Source: Welwitschia mirabilis
Taxonomy: Eukaryota; Gnetophyta; Gnetopsida; Welwitschiales
Reading direction: 5' to 3'
Length of the DNA stretch: 56,518 bases
NCBI GenBank assembly: GCA_051453625.1
Contig: JBOZIK010000001.1
Span: 2,999,880-3,056,397, forward strand
The translations under genes and the position numbers were made by a program. The notes beneath the pieces were generated by a model. It was not told where the DNA came from. It worked only from the letters and a program-made list of their open reading frames with translations, and searched no databases. Position 1 is the stretch's first letter, and every line of letters starts with the position of its first letter. This document shows, piece after piece, positions 46,106 through 55,799 of this stretch.

Positions 46106-47060
46106 CTTATGTTATTTAAGAAGGGAAATAAACAAGACTTACATAATTATGGATTGATTGTAACTCGTAATTCTTTTGTAAAATACTTAGGAACTATCAT
46201 GGAAGTAAAACTTAATAGATGAACATAAGAAAATAACTTCGGGTAATTTCTTAAGTAAGCATTTAGAAATGTCATTCTATACTTAGATCATCTTATCATA
46301 TTAAAGTATCTTATTGATGAAGGTAAAAATCTAAATAAAATGACATTCATTTGTTTTGTGGATGTCTTTAAAACATATGATTTAGTTATTGGGAATAAAT
46401 ATTAGTAGTGATTACAAAATATTAGGCTTCTAGTAGCTTTATTATCTGCAATTTAGAAGCTGTATAAAAGGTATGTATCTAACTCAAAGATAATGTTTCT
46501 CAAGAATGTGTGATGTTTCATAGTTTTATTAGTGTTAAGCAAGGTTTTGCTCTCTCTCTTATATTTTGGAATATTTCTTAAAGAATTAGGGGCCTAAATA
46601 AATGAAAACTCCCTTAATCATTTAAAACTGGTAAGGAATTATCTTGTGATCCTCTTACCTTTGGTGGATGATGTTGCATTAATCTATAAAATAAAGCAAT
46701 GTCTATAACATATGCTACATATTTGGCATAAAATTTGCTATGAGTTTGAAATGAAGATTAATGTTTCAAGGGGAAAAAAATTGTTATGGTTTGCGTTTCA
46801 TGTCATATAGATTTTTTGTTTCAAAAAAGAAATGGATATGTTGAAATTATTCCATGCTATAAATACTTAGGATTAAAGTGCTTTAATAATTATAGATGGA
46901 ATAAGTGCATCACTTAAGAGGTCATTAGAGGCATGAAATGCTTATTTGCTTTGAAAACCAAATGCAAAAAGAGAGGCAATTTTATCTAGGAATGTCTGTA
47001 GATAACGTTTTTACATTATTATTCAATCAGTAATTCTTTATTTTTGTGTTGGGTTTTTGC
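46106..47060 (+). pseudogene. LINE reverse transcriptase (decayed)
   Basis: In order: FKKGNKQDLHNYG (46112-46150), NSFVKYLGTIMEVKLNR, FICFVDVFKTYDLV (counterpart of F-V-D-F-K-K-A-F-D), VKQGFALSLIF (counterpart of V-K-Q-G-C-P-L-S-P), PLTFGG, where the catalytic Y-A-D-D block would be but is lost, EFEMKINVS, and IEIIPCYKYLGL-like GYVEIIPCYKYLGL. This block order is the non-LTR RT finger and palm. Stops and frameshifts are frequent. The enzyme would perform target-primed reverse transcription. Confidence 0.75.
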
Positions 47061-47514
47061 ATTAGCAAATAAAGACAGGAAGAAAAAACAGGAAGTCCAA
47101 AAATAATTCTTATTTTATGAATTTAAGGTAAAACCCTAAACACAATATGATATTACATGTATTGAAGCTAAATAGATACCTTTAGAGGTAGAAGGTATTT
47201 GTCAATTTGTAGCTTGTTCATAATCTCTAAAATTGCACTATACAAAATTTTTAAAAATAATGTTCCAAGTGGCTTAAAAAAAAGGTTCCTTTTATTAAGG
47301 AAAGATTTGCCCTGAAAAATGAAACAATCAAGAAGAATTTTTTCACTGTGAATCTAAATAATTTTGAGTAATTATAAAACAAAAAACTTCAAATGATTTT
47401 AAAAAACATAAATGGAAAGAGAAATTTTATTGAAATAATATTATAGGAGGCATTTTTGTCAAGACAACTTTTTAAAGTGAAAGTTAAAAAACGTTTGGTG
47501 ACCCTACCTTCCTA

Positions 47515-47742
47515 AGGGCCTCAAAGTGTAGCAAACAAGGCATCTAAATGTTCAAACCTATAACCTTATAAATGGAAAACGAGTGTCCTACCAATTAAAG
47601 TGACACCCAATTGACATGTATATTAAAATATAATTTCAATAAATTAACTTTTAAAATTAGGGGCCTCATAGTGTAACAAATAAGACATCTAAACAAGCCA
47701 CAACCTTAAGAGAAAAGAGTGTCCCACAAATTAAGTTACCTC
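47515..47742 (-). repeat. two tRNA-derived SINE-like copies in tandem
   Basis: Copy 1 is 47515-47608 and copy 2 is 47660-47742. On the minus strand copy 1 reads TTTAATTGGTAGGACACTCG (A-box-like, tRNA D-arm style), later GGTTATAGGTTTGAAC (B-box-like, at 47550-47558), and closes TTAGATGCC..GAGGCCC. Copy 2 has the same blocks more eroded. Flanking AT-rich spacers are also alike, so a unit of about 145 bp was duplicated. These are not functional tRNA genes. Confidence 0.5.
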
Positions 47743-47926
47743 GTAAATTAAAATATGATTTAACTAAATTAACTTTTAAAGTTAATCTTAAATGTGGTTT
47801 AATGGTTTTCATATGTGTCTATTTCCTTTCCAAGACATAATGAGAGGAAGCCATCTTTTTAGTTTCTTATCAAAGCTGACATACAGCTCTTCTTCTTAAA
47901 CTGCCCCACCACACAGAAAAAAAATT
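47743..47926. other. AT-rich upstream flank of the host gene region
   Basis: No coding or repeat signal is seen. Base composition starts to change towards higher GC at about 47870. Confidence 0.5.
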
Positions 47927-48118
47927 ATGGGAAAGGCAAAACAGGGCAGTAGGCAGGGAGATAAGAAGGCATCTGGGGCGGAGCTGAACAAAGAAGCTGA
48001 CATGCCAACAAAAACTCATGCAATAGGCCCAGAATCAAAACAAAAGGGTCCCAATTCTCCTCCCTCTGTGAACTCGTATCCATTACCTCAAAAATTTCGA
48101 TATTCCAAACAGGTTTAA
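47927..48118 (+). CDS. small ORF or first exon, hypothetical
   Basis: An ATG at 47927 in good context (ATTATGG) opens 63 codons: MGKAKQGSRQGDKKASG and on, rich in Lys, Pro and Ser, ending LPQKFRYSKQV and a TAA. The composition is like a real exon, GC-richer than all DNA to the left. The end CAAACAG followed by GTTTAA could also be a splice donor, so this may be the first exon of another transcript or an upstream exon of the TMEM120 gene. The minus strand of the same region is open too. No family recognised. Confidence 0.3.
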   Translation: MGKAKQGSRQGDKKASGAELNKEADMPTKTHAIGPESKQKGPNSPPSVNSYPLPQKFRYSKQV

Positions 48119-48481
48119 ATCCAGCGAGGCGCATCTGCGCATTAATTTTTGCTTCGACGAGGGCTTTTGGGTCGTTTCAGACGTGAGAGTTTATGGTGGT
48201 GAGTGCTCAGAAACAACCTTAAAACGAAAGAATCAACATAAGTGAAAGGGATATCCAGGAAATAGTTCAATGCCCACCTAGGATAGCCCCTGTGATCTTT
48301 CTGGGGCCCTTTCAATTTGCCCATGTCTCCCATTTCATTAAAGGACGATATTTCGAGAGAGAAATCGAGAGATCCGGTTGCTTCCTTGGTCGACGTCTAT
48401 TAATTTTTTCAGTTGTCGTTCGCAATAGTCTTGTGGGATATTAATCTTGGATGTGATTTTGATACGGAGAAGTTCGGAAAG
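48119..48481 (+). promoter_or_regulatory. promoter / 5' untranslated region of the TMEM120 gene
   Basis: The stretch between the small ORF and the start codon keeps CpG (for example CGAGGCGCATCTGCGC at 48125 and TTCGACGAGG at 48152), while almost all other DNA in the window has lost it. This fits an unmethylated promoter. No clear TATA box at a fitting distance is seen. GAGAGAAATCGAGAGATC at 48356-48373 is a GAGA-type stretch typical of plant 5' leaders. Confidence 0.5.
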
Positions 48482-50687
48482 ATGGAGAATACGGATAATG
48501 ATAACTGTAAGGTAGTTAAGGATCTTGCGGAACAGGTTAGGAATTTAACTGAGAGGGCTAAGACTTTGCAAGACGCAGCTTCTGCGTTTATTTCAAGAAT
48601 TAAAGTGGAAGAGGATTCAATCGCGCAGAGAGCAGTTGCGCTTGAATCCGATATTAGGCGCACAAAATCGGCCTTGTCTTCTGCCCGTCAGAAAGCAAGT
48701 ATCGATCCCCGTGATGCAGAAAAGGTATGTTTTTGAACCTCTATAACCTCATTCGGTCCTTGAAATTTCAGTTGAAATTGATATTTTGAGCAGATTCCTC
48801 GATGGCTTTTATCTGTTTGAATGATTGAATCACTCAAATCATATTGTTATCTGTCAAATTTTGGTTACATTGACTATGAAATTTTAGATGAAATCGATGT
48901 TTTATTTGGACTGCTTGTTCAGTTTTTTTTGTGTTTCAACGATTGCATCCTTCCGTAAATGTTGTCAGTTCTAAGGTTTACATATCATTTACTTTTAATT
49001 GTTTTACAGACAGTTTCTCAATGGCAATTCTGAAACAACGATAGCACTTTCTGGGATAACTAACATTCATACTAATAAGGTACCATCCACTAACAGCAGT
49101 GATTTTAAAAGGGTGACATGTCTCCAAAATTGGGCGAGATGTAGTGCAATAAACCTTCAGGGTTTATGTCTTTTACAGGCCAACATTTTCCCCTGACATT
49201 TTCAAAAAGTTGGTGACATCTAGCCATGAGTAAAAGTTTGCGACATGTCACAACTTAAACTCAAAATTCAAGCTCAATGGGTAAAAAGTAGAGAATTCAA
49301 AGAATCACAAAGGATATATTTGGGTCATTTACATGATAATTGGTTTCCAGCTCATTTATGCGCATTAAATGCTTTTCCCATTACTTCATTTTAGTTCTTT
49401 TTAGCTTATACTATTTACGAATATTATGAAGTTCTTAATTATCACTTTTTAAAACAATAATCATGACATTTTGCAATGACATTTGTTCCGACGTGATGAC
49501 ATGTCTCCTCGACACGACTTTTTCAGGCCACCGACGTAAATGAATTGCTGACATTTACATCATTGACTAATAGTTAGGTTATCCTGTTATATGTTTTGTT
49601 ACAGATTTCTTATAACAGGTTTGGCAATCAGTATCAGCTTGGCTGCGGCTTGCGACAAGTAGGCAAGCACCTTACTAGTTTTAATCAATTCACTAACCTA
49701 AAATGAGGTATTGACATTCTGTAAACCCTCAGCCAGCTAAAGAAATGACTATCAAAAGTCCGTAGTCAGAAGGGTGCTACTTTGCTCATGTGTCTGAAAT
49801 ATTAGCAAATGCCCTTCAAAAGTACATGGTATTCTTGGGTTTTTATTGGGGTTACACATGCTGAAATAAAGTAACTCTGCAAAATCATCAACAAAAAGAG
49901 CTCAAATTGCTATTTTCGTTTGCCTATTTTTATTATTGTCTGGATCCCTCTTTTTTAAAATACACCACTTTCTTCTTACTGTGGATAGGCATAATTGCAT
50001 ACTGGGATTTTATTATTTGTGTTTGGGTCTTCTCTTAGGAAAACTGTAAAATCATCTTGTGTCTTTTAACTTATCCTGTTCTAAAGAATTCTTGGGTGTA
50101 TGCCTCCTTGGAGGCATTCTCACAGCAGAATGATGCTCCCCTGACTTTGTGGTTGTGAGTTCGATTTAAAGTCTTTTAAATAAATAAATTATTAAAAAAA
50201 TTCAGGGGATCCATTTAAGCTACAAAAAAGGCATTTATTCTTAGAATTTTTATTGGTGATGATGCTTAGAGGCGATTTTTGATAACTACCTTCTAGAGAT
50301 TAATCTTTCTTTGGAATTCAATATGTGGTAATAATGTTTGCTTTCCTATCTGAATAATGTGCTATTGCACCTTGAGTTGTTTTTGAACTCTTTTTCTTTT
50401 TTCCTTCCTTAGTTGGAAGAGGACCTTTGCAGGGCCCATTGTATGCTCACTGAAGGTGATGTTGGAGATTTAATGCCGAGCAAGGTCCATGGTATGACTT
50501 GTCATTTGTTAGACTTTTCAAATTTATTTGTTTGAAAATTCTTTCCATTGTTTGGCTAACACAATTAATGAACTGTTGTTTGAGTTTCTTAGGTTCATTT
50601 CTTAAGTATTTTCTTGGGCCTGCCAATGTAAAGGCTTTACGAAATGATGTACGGCTAAAAGTCAAAGAGGAATATAACAGTTACAGG
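48482..50687 (+). CDS. TMEM120/TMPIT-family membrane protein, first three coding exons (partial gene)
   Basis: Exons are 48482-48724 (81 codons), 50413-50491 and 50593-50687, joined by GTATGT/AG (1688 nt) and GTATGA/AG (101 nt) introns. The third ends AGG before GTAAGG at 50688. Phases agree throughout, giving 139 residues, about 40 percent of the usual 340-370. Residues 10-75 form the N-terminal coiled coil (NLTERAKTLQDAASAFISRI). The family signature FLGPANVKALRNDVRLKVKE then EEYNSYR lies in exon 3. The following transmembrane part (six-helix, ELOVL-like fold in animal TMEM120) lies beyond the window. The first ATG (AAGATGG context) is used; the open frame to its left has only a TTG. Plant function is not established; animal relatives sit in the nuclear envelope/ER. 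Confidence 0.9.
49110..49560. repeat. GACATGTC-type motif cluster in intron 1
   Basis: GTGACATGTCTCC at 49112, TGACATTTTC at 49193, GGTGACATC at 49212, GCGACATGTCAC at 49239, TGACATTTTG and TGACATTTG at 49464-49485, GATGACATGTCTCC at 49496 and TGACATTTAC at 49551. The core GACATGTC is a palindrome. The block looks like a small mobile or structured repeat inside the intron. Confidence 0.6.
50095..50180 (+). repeat. weak tRNA-like (SINE) patch
   Basis: GTTGTGAGTTCGATTT at 50153-50168 resembles a B box, preceded about 45 bp earlier by GCCTCCTTGG, a poor A box. An AT-rich tail follows. Only tentative. Confidence 0.25.
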
Positions 50688-51173
50688 GTAAGGATATGTT
50701 CTTCATGTGCATTCGAACCTGCCTCAATTCATTTTCTCTTTTTGTACCTGTGTTGCTTGACGTCTAATTTTGGAAGTATCGAACCTTATTGTTTGTCAAG
50801 GAAGGCTTACTCCTTTGGCTGATATTAATAAGTCTTGAATATTTCCAGTTATAGAAACTCATTTGCATACTCACGTGCATACTGATTTGTGTGTATTTAT
50901 GCATCATAACCTATGCTGTGAAATTTCTATGTTTTGAAGAATTGTTTAAATACTTTACCAACTACTGTTGTATATGCCTTAGATACCATCTCAAATTATG
51001 CAGTCATAATAATGGAGTTGGAGTAGAACCTTACCTGCATGAGTTAGAACACATTTATGTTATGTAAGTGGCTACTATTGAAAAAATCAGTTTGCTTGGA
51101 ATAAGCTTTGTGATGCACAAATGTCTGTGTTCTCAGCTGCTTTGATATTTTCAAGGTGAAACATCACTCTTAG

Positions 51174-51760
51174 GGTGTCCGTCTTGCGAGTAAAGGTCAA
51201 GGTCAACTCCTGTGGAAGGAGTTTCTGTGTGCAAATTTTTCTTCAGTCAAAATGGATGGTATTTTGTCAACATGTTCAAGTAGCAGCGTGGATATGGGAG
51301 ATTTTAAGCACAAGGACATAATGGTCGTTGAATGCTGATTGAAGGTTTTCAATGGGTGTTGATTCACTTGGAATGTTTGTGTGGTTTTTGGATATTTGCT
51401 TTTGGGGGTCTACTGACAAACATAAAGCGATGATCCTCAGAAATGTCAAGGGAGGGGTGTCATGTTGATTCTAGAGGGTTTCATCTAGTTGGCTGGCAGT
51501 GAACCTGGTTGCTTAAAGGATAGACTGAGATAGAATGTGATAACAGTGGATCTCCTTATTGGATGAAGTTCGAAGGAATATTGCAAACAAATGGAAAATG
51601 CACTATCTATATTGGTCGCATTTTCAAATGTAACTAGCACACTTGAATGTGAATGTTTTGATCCTACTTATTTGCATTTGGAAAGTCCAGACAGAAAGGG
51701 TGATAGAAGATTGCACTAAACTGGGTCCTACTCATTGGAACTTGGCATTTTCGGTAGGTT
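51174..51760 (+). pseudogene. coding-like fragment in intron 3, unknown
   Basis: One frame reads GVRLASKGQGQLLWKEFLCA, SVKMDGILSTCSSSSVDMGD and FKHKDIMVVEC (51174-51335). After stops it continues ENALSILVAFSNVTSTLECE and FDPTYLHLESPDRKGDR (51590-51705). It could be a TE fragment or a processed piece of a gene. No motif is recognised. Confidence 0.25.
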
Positions 51761-52586
51761 CACTTATGTACGGCATGGTTATGTACTCTTCCAAACGTTG
51801 CATATGGTAAGATAAAATTTTTACGTTTCTAATGATATGGCATCATAATTTATGCATTGGAAACCCCACCCGTTTTGCACATTAGCATTGCCTCCTATTC
51901 AGTCATGAAACTCCCCTATCCCAACTTGAAATGATCAAAATTTTTAGATGTAGCCATTTTCTTGTCCTTGGCATGTCCAAGTCCCTTAGCATCAAAACCC
52001 CATTTGGATACCCAAATCAACTGACTTACCTTTAGATGCGAGTCATAAAGACCCTAATTTTAACATGTGATAAGTCCCATAAAGACCCTAAAATTGCATA
52101 TGAATATCCTAATAAACACTATATTTTAGAATTGGATGGCATCTTGACTATAGATCCATCATGTGAGCCTTCAAGTGTCCTTGCCTTAAACAAAATCTAG
52201 GCTACAAAACTCATCTTAACCTTTAAATCTCATCATATCCATTCATCGAAGAACCCTAAAACCTCGAGAGCAATCATTTTGTAAATATCTTGTATCTTTT
52301 GTGTTTAAAACGTGAAGGCAAGTTTACCAACAAAATAGCATTGCAAAAGCTTGGAGATTTAAGCGAGGGTTAGGCATTTTGGAGGAGATTTTTTTTATCA
52401 TAGGGAAAATTAAATATTTACTTGTGGTGTTAGAATCTGACGTTTACAAGGTATTGTACATTTGATTATTGGGGTAGCGTTAGCTCTATGTTTTTTTCCT
52501 CCTATTTGGTTGTGTTTGAATCAAAACATAACTAGTTGTTATTTGATTATCTGATTGTTTTTTTAAATACTAGTTAAATATTAAGG

Positions 52587-52690
52587 CGGGCTAGTGCATA
52601 GCGTAGTTGGTTCAAAGCTTTTGTATAAGTTGTGAGCTTGAATGATTTTCGTTCGATCCTATGATGTGTGGCTTAGTTTGTGGTTTTACC
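52587..52690 (+). mobile_element. tRNA-derived SINE head with A and B boxes
   Basis: The A box AGCGTAGTTGG (52600-52610) fits RGYNNARYNGG exactly, and the B box GTTCGATCC (52651-52659) fits GTTCRANNC exactly. The 40-bp spacing is right for an internal RNA polymerase III promoter. The arms do not fold as an intact tRNA, so this is a SINE head, not a tRNA gene. The body and tail are not delimited. Confidence 0.6.
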
Positions 52691-52855
52691 GATGTGCATA
52701 GGAGAGTTATTTCAACCAATTTGTTGGAAACATAATAGGAAAGAACATGTGGAGAGAAATTGCCTAGTGCTTATGCATGATGAGGATTCTTCCAACAAGG
52801 CCAAGTCTCCAGGAGAAAGTAGTGTTGTTCTGGAGGATGATCCTATCATGCCTTG
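52690..52855 (+). pseudogene. gag/ORF1-like zinc-knuckle C-terminus
   Basis: The frame reads CWKHNRKEHVERNC at about 52713-52754, a CX2CX4HX4C knuckle whose second Cys is His. It is followed by DEDSSNKAKSPGESSVVLED, then DPIMP and TGA at 52855. A knuckle right before the end of a protein fits a gag-only frame or a LINE ORF1. The upstream part is lost or taken over by the SINE. Confidence 0.4.
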
Positions 52856-53899
52856 ATGCTTTTTGAGTGAAGTCAGTGTATTCTTCCTACATCATGACAT
52901 ATTGCTAATAGTTGTTATCTAGTGTTTTGTTCTTCACTTTGTTTTAAGTTTTTAGTGGGTAGAAGTTTATCTTCTACCATAGAAGTTTATAAAATAGCTG
53001 TATTAGATTTCTCTTAAAGAATGTTGAGATCTCATTAGGTTTAGTTCCATGCAACATCTGTGGAAGGCCCTTGTTGTAGTGCTAAAAAGAGTTTGCAAGG
53101 CCTTGGTTCTAATGCTTAAAAGAACCATTTGGTAGAGAGCTTTCAATTTGTTATGGTTGCAACCTAGATTTTCTTTACCATGATTTGACCTGATTTGGTC
53201 AGATTGGGCATGGATGCTTTAGCTGTGTTGACGGTTGTTTCAATGGGAGGTATCATGGCAGCGAGCTGTTATACAACAGTGGAGATTATATTAGTAATCT
53301 AGTTGCTGGATGGAGAAGGTAGATCTGTGTTCAAGTGGAAGATTGTGAGGGTTTGAAGCTAAATCTTATGTTAGAGTTTTAATGTAACGTTGTAAAGACA
53401 GATTAGTCTTTGGTCTTCCATTTATATGTTGCAATTAAATGTTGAAATATAAAACAAGGCTTATGAATAAATGGAGTAGAGATTTAGGTTTTTTTTGAAA
53501 GCTTTGCTTGGGTTAAAATCTTGAAGCTTATTTAAAGGTTTTGGATCCTTGCATGTAATATGTAGACAAGCTCATTTGCATGATTGGTAATAGAGCTCTT
53601 CCTTCTTTGATGGGTGTTTACCTTTCAAAGATTTTACCATGTACATCTGCGCGTCTTGTGGCTCTTATTATTTTTGGCTTTTTGTTGTTTTATGCTTTAT
53701 TGTTTTGTTTCTGTGTATAAACTCTGGTTTTTGATAACAATCCTTCCCACCTCTTCACCTTGTTTCACGTTACCACATGAAGACAAGGGTGATGTGCCAT
53801 AAATGAAGATCAATAACTTGTCAACATATTTAGCAAAAAAAAATAAAAATTATAAAACACTTAGAAAATTACAATAACTCATAGTTAGACCTCAAAACA

Positions 53900-55316
53900 A
53901 TGTTTGAATGCTCAGGTTTGTAAACTTTGTTTGGATATTTGAACTATCGAAGGGAAAAACCACACAAAGCATTAGATAACATTTGTAGCACCAGTAATCA
54001 AATTTACTCTACTTGGGTGTCTAGACAAACATTAGATGCTTGGGTATATCATATTACTTGTTTCAACAATCTTTGTCCTACCTCTTTAAGTTACATTTGG
54101 ATGCCTTGATGTTCAAACCATTATCACAACATCAAAATCATACATCATGTGGATGTCTCAACTTCATTTGGAGTTTTGGATGCCAAATCATCTAAACCCT
54201 TTACTACCTAAAAGTTTCTGTAATCAATGTCAATGTCATTCAAAAGAGATCCCAAGTTCAATTGGATAACTTAGTATCTAAACACATTCCTTCATCACAA
54301 ACTTTCAACACATTAGATGTCCAAACCACAGATTCAGATGCCTAGGTGATCCAATCCATAAAATGCTTTCTAATTAATTGACTTTACTTTATGCTATATT
54401 GGAATGACCAAGCATTCATTAGTAATCCACCTTGGCCTCCCATTGTGATTGGATCCTTGAATATTACATCACCTTCTGCCTTGCCTATCAACAATTTAGC
54501 CATATTGACTCTTGTTTATATCCTTTATGATAATCTAGATTTTCATACACAAATTTGTGATCTTGATAGCCCCACAACAGTCAGCACATCCTAAATATTA
54601 CGCTTACTCTGACAACTTGACCACACCTCTTATTTTCTCACCTTCAATTGAGAAATAGATGCCTACAACCGAAGCCTGATAATGCTTTATTTACCCCAAT
54701 CTGCCTATGATAAAGCTAATTGCATTGTTTAAATTAAACACTCATTCACACAATGAAAATTGAAACAAAAATACAACAAAGAAGTAAGGTAGTTGGTATT
54801 ACAAAAGTTGCATTAAATATCAACTATGACTTACCCTACCATTCTACCACCTTCTATGTCTATAACCTATAGCCATCATTTACCTTGTTAGTCACATTTG
54901 TTGCGAATACATCTTAAGTTACTGTTGTCCCATCCCCTTAACACTGAACAACCTCTAGTGTTGCATATTGATTCGTATGTCACAATATCAATTGGACACC
55001 TTGGCATCACAAGATAGTTTGGATGTCTTAGTATCCTAATTTCATTTGGTTGCTTTAACATTGTTTCCATTTACACCTCTAGTATCTACATTTCTCCATG
55101 ACTTTATCGAAATCATGCTTTAATTCATTGATTAAATGCCATAGAGTCCTAGTTTTGTTTGGATACTTTAGCCTCTTAGTTTCATGTGAATGTCATAGTG
55201 TACAAACTCCACTTAAGTCTTCAGTCGTTGCATTCCTTATCTTTGGCAATCTTAACTCTTAATGTTTTAATTCATCAATTGGTTGCCTTGATGTTCTAAC
55301 TCTGGTTGGAGACCTT
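53900..55316. repeat. dispersed TTTGGATGYCT motif array, unit about 27 bp
   Basis: Copies such as ATTTGGATGCCTTGATGTTC (54091), TGTGGATGTCTCAACTTCAT (54149), ATTGGACACCTTGGCATCAC (54989), TTTGGATGTCTTAGTATCC (55018), TTTGGTTGCTTTAACATTG (55045) and TTTGGATACTTTAGCCTC (55158) recur. Three successive copies at 54990-55070 are 27 bp apart; others are spaced irregularly. It is probably the U3 part of an old LTR, but no ends are visible. No gene is present. Confidence 0.5.
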
Positions 55317-55754
55317 TGTTACGAAAATACACAACAGCAAAGTGAATAAACGATGTAGCAAGAGAACACGGAGACACAAAGATTTATGTGGAAAACGCCA
55401 ATGAGGGGAGAAACTATGAGAAAGGAATGTAGAGCTCTATTATCTTCTTAAAGAGTACAAGCCAAGAACAAGCTTCAAGCCAACAATATGCTTCAAGCAA
55501 GAGTGCCTTACAGAACTCTATCAACTCTCTATCTTACAAACAAGCCTCACAATACCATTAAATAGGCCAAGGGTTACAAGCCAAAACCCTAAAGTGGGTA
55601 TCATCCCTCTCTTGACACATGTCCCATCTCTACATAATGCCCCCAAGGATGGTTTTAAAATAGAAACCTCCTTTTACAATATTAAATTGGGGCCAATGTA
55701 AAACATAACATTAGGGACATTACAAAATAATAAATTTGGCTTCATGTATCAACA
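55317..55754 (-). repeat. copia 5 3' LTR
   Basis: The left edge is TGTTACGAAAATAC (55317) and the right edge CATGTATCAACA (55754); length 438 bp. The left flanking 5 bp, GACCT, would be one half of the target-site duplication. Confidence 0.8.
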
Positions 55755-55799
55755 TTCTCCCACTTGAAGAAAAGTTTAGCACATCTTCAAGTGTAGCTT

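Larger units (their letters stand above)
42335..47060 (+). mobile_element. non-LTR retrotransposon (LINE) remnant, split by copia 4
   Basis: Two plus-strand pieces belong together. The left piece (42335-42406) reads PLGKVENV, a stop, then GLYGEMLKLGRTIMN, the stretch that precedes the RT in plant LINEs. The right piece (about 46106-47060) starts with LFKKGNKQDLHNYG, the first RT block. Between them sits a minus-strand copia-like element with LTR ends at 42568 and 46105. About 35 residues of LINE sequence are missing at the junction. The clade could be RTE- or L1-like; I cannot settle it. Confidence 0.65.
48725..50412 (+). other. TMEM120 intron 1
   Basis: Starts GTATGT, ends TTCCTTAG. It contains a palindrome-rich block (49110-49560) and a weak tRNA-like patch (50095-50180). 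The open frame at 48999-49196 is intronic and has no motif. Confidence 0.85.

Noticed and set aside
48413-48481. N-terminal extension of the TMEM120 frame
   Set aside because: The upstream start is TTG, not ATG; the first ATG at 48482 is in good context and fits the family start.
48409-48663. Minus-strand frame over exon 1
   Set aside because: Shadow of the TMEM120 exon; the plus strand has family similarity and splice sites.
52587-52690. Functional tRNA gene
   Set aside because: The Pol III boxes are perfect, but the acceptor and anticodon arms do not pair, so a SINE head fits better.
53584-53597. Primer-site-like TTGGTAATAGAGCTC in intron 3
   Set aside because: It resembles the Met-tRNA site, but no LTR end or gag frame could be shown beside it. 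Kept only as a possibility.
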